A stretch of DNA of 64,000 nt from Phoenix dactylifera (taxonomy: Eukaryota; Streptophyta; Magnoliopsida; Arecales; Arecaceae), in contig NC_052397.1 of NCBI RefSeq assembly GCF_009389715.1, forward strand, positions 16,192,129-16,256,128. The letters are read 5' to 3'. Below, in pieces: positions 45,980-57,500 of this stretch (its first letter is position 1; the number at the start of each line of letters is the position of its first letter). The notes under the pieces were generated by a model. It had not been told where the DNA came from, ran no database searches, and saw only the letters and a list, made by a program, of their open reading frames with translations. The translations under genes were made by a program, and so were the position numbers.

Positions 45980-46423
45980 TGTAACAACCCAGGACCTCAC
46001 CCAAAATGGCTAGCCGGAAGGTATTATTTGGGTTCCTTGATCCTGTATAAGTACCCAAGATCTACCCAGCGAATAACCGATGTGGGACTAAACACACGCC
46101 CGTACGGATTCTCACATACTCCCCCCGTTCAAGCTCTGACGTCCTCGTCAGGCTAAGGGTTCATATCTATTCAAATCTAATCACAAACACCACGATTGGC
46201 CCGTGGTCAGCCCCAATGGATCCGTGCTGCAGTGTCCTCTAGTCCACATAGGTTATGAGCCGGGTCCGCTCTGATACCATTTGTAACAACCCAGGACCTC
46301 ACCCAAAATGGCTAGCCGGAAGTTATTATTTGGGTTCCTTGATCCTGTATAAGTACCCAAGATCTACCCAGCGAATAACCGATATGGGACTAAACACACG
46401 CCCGTACGGATTCTCACAAGTAT
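45975..46423 (-). mobile_element. TRIM (terminal-repeat retrotransposon in miniature), intact-looking
   Basis: A 439-bp element (45980-46418) with 137-bp LTRs at 45980-46116 and 46282-46418 (two differences visible, about 1.5%). The exact 5-bp duplication AGTAT flanks it (45975-45979 and 46419-46423). On the minus strand the LTR begins TGTGAGAATCC and ends GGGTTGTTACA, and an initiator-methionine tRNA primer-binding site (TGGTATCAGAGC, 46268-46279) follows. A polypurine run (ACGGGGGGAGTA) abuts the 3' LTR. It has no coding capacity, as in all TRIMs, and looks whole. At 1.3e-8 the divergence suggests about half a million years. Confidence 0.92.
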
Positions 46424-49010
46424 AGCCAAGAGAGGAGATGGCGAAGAGAAGTAGGAACAACTATATAACTCTTCCAAAAGACCTCTCCTGAATGCCAAGC
46501 AGTAAAGAAGGCAATCCAGTCCGCAGCCCACTCATTTTTGGGTACGGTGACCGGGAGAGAATATAGGTTGTTATTATTGAGCCAGAAAACAAGGACATGA
46601 TTGCCAAACCCAAGTCAAACATGATGAGTGATTTTTTTTATATATTTTATTTGTTATGCTTTGTTTTGTTTTACTTTTGGGTTAGGGGGGGTTGGGGTTG
46701 CGAGTTACAAAAGCCTTAGTCTAATTCCTTGTACTAACATTATATCAAAACAGGATTTAATTAGTGTTTTTAGATACAAGCCTATGAAATGAATCCAAAA
46801 GCCAACTTCTACCTTCGATTTACCTCAAATTGTTGGGTGGATTATGACACACTTGTTTCTGGCTTTTGGCTGAAAGTGAAATCGTCATGTGTTTCAAACA
46901 AGCTGGTGAAATTTAAAAAAAAAAAAAAATCGTTTCCGAGTCAGATGGGTTGACAAAGGCCATTAATATTTGTATATGAATTGGTTCAACTCACCCAATT
47001 TAAAGTGAATTCGATCGTACTCAGACCTGGATCAACTCATTTAGCATAGAGTCAGTCTTCACAGGCCTTAATCTTAATGTGTGAGACATGCTTTCACCGG
47101 GTAAACAGACCATTTTACTGCATGAGAATTTAAAAATCTCTCCGATCTGCAACTCAACAACAAGATTGAGAAGACTCAAATCATCGAGCAAAATTGGTGT
47201 TTGGATTCATCCTGTAACTTGGATGCTGCAAAAATCCCCTTGAGCTCATCACAAAAAAAAAAAAGTCAAAAAATAACCATAGGTCAATTGGCAGTGCATA
47301 TTAAGGCATAAGAAATCCAATAAGCTACTGACATCATGTAATTATGAACCTTATACGCTATTATATATTCTTCCTGTGATCGTCATCTTTGATGAAGGAA
47401 TAAGATAACAATATGTCTCAGTATCTGCCATCGAATCGGCGGTCCCGATCTGCAAAATGACACACCACCTTCCCTTCTTTGAGTTCTCTTGCATGCAAGG
47501 CTGATCCAGTTGGATTGAAAGATGACATGGAAGCCAATCATTTTGACAATTGCTTTGCTGATTCCAAGTCTAACAATAGGATTCAAAATAGATGATATGG
47601 CTGCCTCATTCATGTGGAGCAGTTGAATAACTTTTGACCTAGCACCATATAGAAAGCTGCATATTTTTTGAGCAAAATTGGAAAGCTACAACCTCGAAGC
47701 TACCAAAATTGAGTTGATTCCTCCAAACCATCCATCTCCTTGATTTGATGCTTATAAATCTCAAGTCCTCTCACACCTAGACGAAGGGGACAGTGATTAA
47801 GAATATTCTCCTAACAGAGATTGACAATAACTGGCTAAATAACAAACCAAACCCTCCTAGGGAGACCTTGTTTGCACCCACCCATAGTATTATCCTAACA
47901 ACTGTCACAAGCCAACACATACCACCAACCCATGCTACTATTATACCTATCCAACTTCTCTACCATTAAGAATTAGACAATATCTCAGTTCTATGGACTG
48001 TTTTCACACAGGATATCAAGACTACTTTCCCTTGCTCTCTTATATGAATTTCGTGCCTGCGAGGAAGAAATAAATGGACTCAGAAGCAACCTGCATACAA
48101 AACTATTGGCTAGCATGAGACCGATATTAGTTAGGGTATCATGCTCGATATATAAGTTGTTTTTTTTATTTTTTAATAAATTAAACATCAAGTTGCTTGG
48201 TTAAATAGAAAATTATTCCTTCGATCTCTACTGTTACAGCATCCATGCATGGATGCATGGATTGTGCACATGCGTGCACATGTTGCAATCTTGCTTTCCC
48301 GGAGGCACTCCCTTTCTGTGCCTTTGTCTTAATATTATTTAGAACAAGGTACAAACTCCTTGTCATAGTTAGAAAAGTTATTAATTAGCAGCTCCGTCTG
48401 TTCACGTTCATTATGTTATCACCACAAGCAATGACACCCTAATTTCCACATAATGGTTACTGATTTATTCATAGATGACACTGCAAGAGACACAGACCAA
48501 CCAGTATTAGCTTTCACATAATAATATTGCATTCTTTCTATCATTTTTCCACATGTTACAACAAATGAATTATCTAAATATTCTAGTTGCATTTTTATTT
48601 TCTTAAGAAAGAAAAGAAGGGGGAGGATATTATTATGTTAAAACTTGGGTATCTTATCAGTATAAACCTTGTTCTTCACTCTTCGGTGCCTTGCTGCAGC
48701 ATCCATTGACCCTTATTTTGCCATCCGAATACCTCCATCTTTTTCCATAAAATGCACCTTTTAGCTGGACCGCAGTCTAGATATATTATACGGTGCTTTA
48801 TATATATTATGGCTTGCACGTGCCAACGTACAAGGCTTGCGTCATTGTTGCGTGCCCTGCATGGCCACCTTTCTGTGGACACGCTTTTTAATTGGTCAGC
48901 ATAGTCTTTCTCATTTGAGAGTGAGAGAGAGAGACAGAGAGAGGGAGAGTCTCAGTGGATGGTGCAAGGTCGAGAAAGTTTGGTATAGTGTAGTTTATAT
49001 GGTCTTTTTC

Positions 49011-49054
<44 letters not shown>

Positions 49055-52000
49055 CTCAGTGGATGGTGCAAGGTCGAGGAAGTTTGGTATAGTGTTGTTT
49101 GTATAGTCTTTTTCATTTGAGAGACAGAGAGAGAGAGAGAGAATCTAAGTGGATGGTGCAAGGTCGAGGAAGTTTGGTATAGTGTATGGTTTGTACGGAT
49201 ACCAGGTGATGTTGGGCGATGAATAGGAGCCTCTCCTGGCATCGAGCTGGGCCAGGTTGGGATGGCCATGGCTATGAAGTGGGGTGGAAGGTTCATGGCA
49301 AGGACTTGACCATGAGGTGGAGGGACTTGAACGCATGAACCCTGGGTCCGACTTAGGTTGGATACTGTCACGTCGCAATCGAGGCAAGTGCCAAGCCACA
49401 TGTGCACATTATCTACGTACATTGCTGAATAATGATTGAAAGCCAACAAAGGTGGCAGATCTCGGGTACATCACTATGGGTTCGGCGTGATTGGAACTGA
49501 TCAAGTGAACGGACCGGAACTTTTCTCTTTATTTTTTGTCAGAAATCACCATAGTGCATAGGCCTTTCATGAACTGCCGCGACTGTTGTTAAAGGAATTC
49601 ATAATATATAGACAAAAGGTAATGCATAAGATATATAAATTTAAAATAATTTATAAAAAAAATTTGAGATTAAGAATACACTTACACCTTATAGTTTGAA
49701 AAGTTTACGCTTGCCCTCTTAAAATTTATTTTTATCTAATACTTTAACTCATAACTTAACATAACACTAATCAAACCATTAACCTTAAATGAGACCTAAA
49801 TGTTACCTCAGTTTTTTTAAAAAAATGATCAAAATAATCTTATGTGATATAATAGCCTTCAAATGACATAAAAAAATATATGTATCCTCCTCCTTATTCA
49901 AGAATATTTTTGATATTTTATATGAGGTGAACGGTTTCAATGATGCCATTAATTCAACTAGGTATAAGTATAGATTTTTCCAACTATTTGATGTAAGTGT
50001 AATAAATGTAAATCTTAGAAATATTTTTGTAATTTTACTCATAAATTTACTATCAATGTAATGTCTTTATATAAGCCATTAGAGACCTATGTAACACATA
50101 TCCTCTTATTCGCTATACATGCATGTATTTATCTCTCTCCTCCTCCCTTTCCTACCTACACACAACCATGTATATTGAAGCATAATTTTCTCGTAAGTGC
50201 CAAGTATACTACATGTTCATAATGGTGCCATCAATATAATATTATTACCATTAATCATCATAGACGAAGGCATATCTTCTGCTCACAGTCAAAATTATAA
50301 GTGTCAAATCATAATCAACAGTATAGATTTGTGACTTAGACATCACGGCATTTATTTTATGATCATTAAATCTTTTATGAAATATTTAATATATAATATA
50401 TAGTCCAGCTAATATAGAGGGGAGGTTAGATTGGGATCCGCTTAACTATATTTCAAGTTGACTTCAGTTAAACGAAATGGAAACATGAAGAGGAGGGGGG
50501 GAGTATGACACTGGTGATTCAAGCCATTGAGTATAATTTACCATCTCTAAATTTTTTATAAACTAAAATTCCTATGATCCAAAAAACTCTATCTTGTGCA
50601 TCAAGCATTAAAAGATAGATATTATTTTATATTATTTAAATATTTATTTTTAATTACTTATATTAATGATCTTCAAATCATGCAATTATTGGTTTGTAAA
50701 TAATTTAAAAATGATAGATCATATTTATCAACTCGGATCACCAATTTGGAGCTATCGTCTTTTAATTTTACCTGATTGAATTCGATTTGAAATACAATCT
50801 ACTAGATTCTTGTTCACCAATCTACACACACGTGCAGGCATACATATATGCATACATAAATGCATGTGTATGCATGCCTATATGGATGCATGCATAAATA
50901 CATTCATAAATGCATGCATAAATACATTCACAAATGCATGGGTGCACTCATGCGTGCATGCATGTAAACTAAAGTACTTATAATATTTAGTTTGAGCCTA
51001 ACTGGGACCAAAATTCTTGAAGTTACTCTTGAAGGGTCCATGAGCCAAATTAGATCAGCAGCTACTAAAATGTGCCATGCATTGCATGATTACGTCTAGT
51101 ATAAAAACGTTGAAGCACCGAATCATCATAGAGTTGACTATCATCAATTGGTTATCATATGTTTGATCCATGCAGTACAAGCATCATCGCAGTTTGTAAA
51201 GCAAGAAAGTACTTCCATCATTGACTCTTTTCACTTTTAATGAGCAACGGATGCCAGCAATATCCGTCCTCCAATCCTACCATCCCTCATTACTTTTAGA
51301 TAAGTGTAGGCGAGACTCGATTCTTAACTTTTTGGTACAACCAACTAATAGAGTCTACTAACAATCTCGTAGTATCTTTGACAAACTACATCAATGTTAT
51401 CCATCTCACCCTTCACCCCCGGAATACAATGAATGCCTCTTGAAACAAGACCCATCTAATCAAGTGGGATTTAGAAATGGTGTTCATGGAAAGCAGTATA
51501 GACCTTGGCAACGTCTTCGGGTCTTCTAGGTAGAGTAGGTTAAGGACAGAAGAGAGGAGGAATTACAAACTGCAGAAGAACCGCCTGCTACCTTCTTAGA
51601 TATCCAACAGAACTATTTATTAGCTCTATGCTTCAATCAGACGCAGTTCCATCCCATTGAACTCTCACTTGGCAGCATCGATCCTCTCAATAACAACGAG
51701 AGCTGATAACAAAAGCCATAACAAGCTCGCAGGCTATTCTATCCCCAGGACAGTGTTTTGATGCTTTTCTCTTGTAAAGCTCCCATTTTCCTGGACCTCA
51801 TCTTTCAACTCCGAGCATGGAGTTTTTTCGTCCCACTTGGAGAAGATTGGTCTATAGTTTATGTTTTGACGTACGAGTTAAGGTACCCAAAAAAAAAATG
51901 CAGACTTTGTGGAAAATATCAAAATATTTTATCCAACTGAAAAGTATATCATCGGTTTTATTTATCTTTTATATCTTTATCATTCAACTTTATGTTTGTC

Positions 52001-54479
52001 AGGAGACCTTCAATCCCACGCAACAAGTGTTCCACATGTCAAATGAGCATAAACTTCCATTGGTTCTCATTGCCGTTCTCAAGGAAATATTGTTTTGATA
52101 TAACTTCTATATTTATCAATCATTTTATCTTTTGATATTGTTTTCATTCTTCAACCTTCAGAACTAGAATAGTGGCTCAAACTCCTAATTTTCTTGATTT
52201 GACTATCCTCATCACTCTTAATTTGGTTTGTTGGATGTAACATGCCTACCACTTCATTCTTAATATTAATTATAGGCCACATTACTCTATGATTAAAATA
52301 TAGACACTAATCTTGACTCAATTTTTTCAACTTGTAAAATATTTTGATCACTTCTTATGACTTCTTATAGTTGCCATGCCAGCAATATAAGATGTTTTCG
52401 TAAACCTTTTGACATGCGGCAGCTCATACTTTTCTAGGACATAATCAGTCATGGCTTTATGAACAAAGAAATAGATGCAAGTTACACCATTTTTCAAGAA
52501 ATACAAAACTAGTACATGGTCTAGCAAATTTGGTATTATACAATAAATTTGCAAATATGAAGGTATATATAGTTGGATTTGGTTTTGGAGCATATATCTC
52601 CTCTTAATTAAGCTTGGTTAGCACTTCCTCCATTTGGGAAAGATCTAAGATTTCAATCTTGGTAATTGTCTTCCTACTTTATTTCTTTACAAAATATAAC
52701 TATCTATAAATATTATCAATAAACATCATCAATAACAATACAAGAATTGATTATTATTGAAAAATAAATATTGATAATTAATAGGAATTACCATATTATA
52801 ATGAAAGCCAATTTTGAAGAACATAATTTTTTTTTATGACAATATAACTATGCCATGACAACTATAAGTAGCCATTTTGGCTAGCCGACATAATATAATG
52901 AACCAAGACCATAATTTTTTGGCATTGCTACCTAAATTAAAAATTACCATACCATTGTTTTCAAACAGTGACAACTGACAAACTCAAACAAGATCTTTTG
53001 ATATGTAAATTATAATTATATATAGGTTCATACGAATAAGATGAAGCTGTCCCGAGACAATTACACCACTAGCTCTTTCGCTCACACACAAATAAATAAT
53101 AATAAAAAAAAAATCATTGCATCACGGTATCTACCAATATAAAACAATCTGTGACAAGGGATAAAGATGGCACGGAAATAGGACAATTGCCCAATCATGT
53201 ACGAATCTTTAACTTTGACCATGTACTACCTAGATGAAATCGATTAAACAAAAGCAACAAAAATTTTCACCCACCTTCAAATTGTAAAAAAACCCAAGCC
53301 AGATGTGAACTGCCATGTCGGGACGTACTCAGTGGGGCCCTTCTGTCAGCAAGAGGGTGCGGAAATGGGCATCACAGTAGAAAGTGGCGGCACCAAGCTA
53401 GATCCACGTGTGAAAATCTTATTGGAGAAAATCCATGACGTGGATTGAGGCGCCGACGCGTAAAGGTCGCCGGTATGCGACGACCAGCCACTCACGGGAC
53501 GCGGCGCCTCTGGGTCCCATCTCACGACACTAAATCTCGCCACGTCATCGCATCCCCCCCCCCTCTCCACCTTCTCCTTCCCTCCTACGGCGCTGCCAGC
53601 GACACTTTGACCGCCTGTATTCGGACCAAATTACCACTATTTTCTCCTCGGAAACTCCCAAATTACCATCCTCCTCTCGAGTCCTCAACTCCCGCACTCA
53701 CAGTGCAAGTGGTAGTTACAGTAATTCCACCATTACTATAGGGGCTTTTTAGTCAGAACGTATGGACTCATCGCAGCCCGCACTCTTTTCAGTGCGAAAG
53801 ATTGAAACCGGAGGATTTAAAAGCCTCTGATACGGACCTCCCTCTAAACACCCCCTTCGCCTGCTCCATCAATGGAAAATCCTCGTCATCAGAAAACAAA
53901 AAATAAGAAAGAGTAGCAAATCTATTAATCATGATATAAATAAAAAGAGCCACACAATTTCCATATTAATCAATTCGCCAAGCTCACATCCTAGCTGTCC
54001 CTCCCGGTTTTCCCGTCGAGTCAACCCCCCTCTCCCTCCCTTCTAAATACTCTGCACTCCCCCTCCCGGCCACCGGCCAATCCCGGTTCCTCCTCACGCC
54101 CTCCGGCTACTACTAGAAGAAATTATTAGAAAGTATTACCTGGAGAGTAGAATTTTTTTTTAAAAAAAAATACGAGAGAAAAATTTCGATGAGAGTGGAG
54201 AGCAGGAAGAGTGAGGTGGTTGAGATCTTCATTTGCATTAATACCGGGTTTTAACTGGGAGTAGCTGTGAAGGGAAACTAGCTGGTGCCCACTTTTTATT
54301 CTTTGTTTCCATTTTTCTTCCCTGTTTTTCTTATTTACAACTATTTTCACGAAATTAGGAAAAAAAGAAAAAAAGGCCACCGAGATAGGGGTCCCCGTCC
54401 ATAGCCGCCGCAACGGAGTGGCAGCGAAGAAGAGGAAGAAGAAAGGGGAACACCGGACGACGTTGACGCACACCGTACC
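46424..54479. other. Gene-poor intergenic region (8 kb)
   Basis: AT-rich DNA with no recognisable protein gene. It contains a three-copy 100-bp tandem repeat with GA tracts (48899-49197), an ATGCAT-rich stretch (50840-50970), scattered A/T runs and, from about 53330, the GC-richer upstream region of the receptor-kinase gene. The ORFs at 47383-47613, 51758-52098 and 52348-52593 show no family motif I can name. Confidence 0.6.
48899..49197. repeat. Three tandem units of about 100 bp with GA microsatellites
   Basis: The block ATAGTCTTTTTCATTTGAGAG + (GA)n + GTGGATGGTGCAAGGTCGAG + AAGTTTGGTATAGTG occurs three times. The GA tract differs in length between units. Confidence 0.88.
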
Positions 54480-54524
54480 ATGGTTCACCACCCGCTGATG
54501 TGCCCCGGATCGACGTCCGCTTAG
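54480..54524 (+). promoter_or_regulatory. Upstream ORF in the receptor-kinase leader
   Basis: An ATG at 54480 opens a 14-codon ORF (MVHHPLMCPGSTSA) whose stop codon ends five bases before the main ATG at 54530. It contains a second in-frame ATG at 54498. The two starts have different frames from the main ORF. If the transcript starts upstream, this uORF could lower translation of the receptor. Confidence 0.5.
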
Positions 54525-54529
54525 CCGTC

Positions 54530-57500
54530 ATGCCCTCGCCGTTAGCGCCGTTTATGCTCGTCCTGCTCGCGGCAGGGCTCTTCGCGCCGGCATTAGGGCA
54601 GAACCTAACGTCGAAGGCCGATCTCGCTGGGTTATATAGCTTGAGGGCCTCGCTCGGTCTCCGGGCTCGGGACTGGCCCCGCCGGACCGACCCGTGCTCA
54701 GCCTGGACTGGAGTCCGGTGCCGCGCCGGCCGGGTTGTCTCATTGAATCTCTCCGGTCTCCGCCGCACCCGGCTTGGACGGCTCAATCCCCGGTTCGCTG
54801 TTGACGGGCTCCGGAAACTCTCCCGGCTCGAATCCTTCAACGCGACCGGGTTCGCCCTCCCCGGCCCCATCCCGGACTGGCTCGGCCGCCGCCTCCGGCC
54901 GGTGTTCTCCACCCTCGACCTCTCCGACGCTGCCATCTCCGGCCCTATTCCCTACTCTCTCGGAAGCGCCACCGGCCTCGCCGTGCTCTCCCTTGCCGGC
55001 AACGCCATCAGCGGCAACATCCCACCGACCCTCGGCCAGCTCGGCAACCTCTCGGTCCTCGACCTCTCACACAACTCGCTCTCCGGGGCCATCCCGGCAT
55101 CCCTCGCCTCCCTCGCCTCCCTCGCCAACCTCTCCTACCTCGACCTCTCCTCCAACTTCCTCACCGGCCCCATCCCCCTCGCTCTCGGCACCCTCCCGAA
55201 GCTCAACACCCTGATCCTCTCCAACAACAGCCTCACCGGATCGGTCCCGGCCCAGCTTGGCGATCTCTCCTTCCTTGCCTCCCTCGATCTCAGCTTCAAT
55301 TCTCTCGCCGACGCCCTCCCCGACGATCTCAGGAACCTCAGGAGCCTCCGAGTTCTCAACCTGGGCAGCAACTCCCTCTCTGGCCTTCTCGCCAGCAGCC
55401 TTTTCTCCGGTCTCTCCCGGCTCAGGTCTCTTACGCTGAGCCACAACAACTTCTCGGGCGGCTTGCCGGACTCGCTGTGGTCACTGTCCGAGCTGCGGTT
55501 TCTTGATATTTCCTATAACAACCTCACTGGCACGCTTCCAGACCTTGTGCCCGCCGTTGCCAATGCCAATGCCAATGCCAGTGGTGCTGGGTTCAATCTC
55601 TCCAACAATCTCTTTTACGGGTCGATTTCTTCAGGGTTTGCTGTCGTTTTCACAAGGTTTAGTGTGGCCGATATCTCCGATAATTACTTCCAAGGCGCAT
55701 TGCCTGTTCATGGCAGCAGCAAAAATTTCTCTTTTGGATCGAACTGCTTCCGCAATGCCTCGAATCAGAGGAATTTGACTGATTGTCAGGAGTTCTATTT
55801 GCAAAGAAGGCTGCCTTATTATGGCGCGGTAACCCCAGGTATTGCTCCGGCTCCAACAAGTTCTTCCAGTGGGAAGAGCAACAGAAAGTTGAAGTATATC
55901 TTGATAGGGGTTATCGGGGGGCTTCTGTTAATTGTTATTTTGGTTCTCGTGATTGTGCTGTGTGCGATGAAATGTGGAGGCCAGAAAGCCGAACGGAGGA
56001 CGAGCAGCGGGAATGCAGGCCCTTCTGGAGCACAGCCTTCTGCAGTCTCTGTGAATTTGTCAGCTGTGGGGGAGGCCTACACCTACGAGCAGTTGGTTCG
56101 GGCGACTGCGGACTTCAGCGGCAAAAACCTTATCAAGCATGGGCGCTCAGGGGATCTCTACCATGGTGTTTTGGAGAATGGCATTCCTGTGGTGGTGAAG
56201 AGGATCAATGTGCGGACAGTCAGGAAAGAAGCTCATGCCGTGGAACTAGATTTATTTTCCAGAGGTTTGCACGAGAGGCTGGTGCCATTCCTAGGACACT
56301 TTTTGGATAATGAGAATGAGAAGCTCCTTGTATACAAATATGTACCTAACGGTGACCTATCGAATGCGCTGCATAGAAAGTCGGGAGAGGAAGAAGAAGG
56401 ACTGCAGTCATTGGATTGGATTAAGAGATTGAAGATTGCAATAGGGGTGGCTGAAGCTCTATGTTATCTGCATCATGAGTGTATCCCACCTCTGGTTCAT
56501 AGGTATTGCTCACACTTTGTTGTAGTAATAACAATCATTTTAGTTAGATTATTCTTTTGCATGAACAACTATCAGAAGTTTACTAAAAACTTGCTAACAT
56601 GTCAGTGGTGCATATGACAAAGGTAGCCTTTATTTTCTCTTATCCCTTTATTCAATAGTAACAGGACCATCTGAAAAATTTATATGCCCAAAAACTATTT
56701 TGCTTATGCCAACATTTTATTCAATCCATTTTTATCAATGGAATTTTCTGATTTTTTTTATTGCATAAACTTTAGTGGTTTTATTGAACAACAAATAAAT
56801 CCAAGAATAGGTAGTTCAAAGTTTGTATATTTTCTTCTGAACTCTTCTCAAATCCTTCCTCTAGGGACTTCTTCTGATTAGCTGTTTCTTCTTCATATTG
56901 GATTCCAAGCATCTTGGTGCCCATTGTCTATTATATTATGAAATTTGATTGGCAACATTTGCATTCTACCTCCTTACAGCTAATAAAACCTCTTTGAGAA
57001 TTGATGATTGGACTGTGAATGTTATTTTTCTCATTTTAAAACTTCAAAAGAGTTTGAAGTCCTCTGGGGCTAATCAAATGTCCAATACTTGCTCTTATTG
57101 GGGTTTTGCCATTCTTGCTTGCTAGTGCCATATGTCTTTAGGTTTATGCATCTAAATTCTAATTGTGTTGGATCCCTTGAAGATCTTTGATTTTAGCCTC
57201 TAGTATCATCCTTAGGCCTTCTACATTTTTGGTTCTTCCCGCTATCTTGTTGCATGTCTCAATCCCACTTTAAGGATTTTTGGGGCTTCTTATTTTCTTT
57301 TGGAAAACTTGTACTTCAGTACTGGCTCTTGATCATTCTTTGGCAGATTGATCTTCTTTACCTTAACTTCCTTAGGTTAAGACACTAATATTATGTGCAT
57401 TGTCGTTGTTAATCAAAACAATATTGTGCAAATCTTGCATTTGTCTAGTGCCCACTATCAACTAATCTATTTTATCCTATAAATATTAATTTCATTTGTC

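Noticed and set aside
47383-47613. 76-codon minus-strand ORF
   Set aside because: Composition is mildly coding-like, but no family motif, splice partner or neighbour supports it.
52348-52593. Possible decayed copia polymerase piece
   Set aside because: No conserved retroelement motif could be identified in any frame.
54552-54936. Arginine-rich minus-strand ORFs
   Set aside because: They are shadows of the GC-rich first exon of the LRR kinase.
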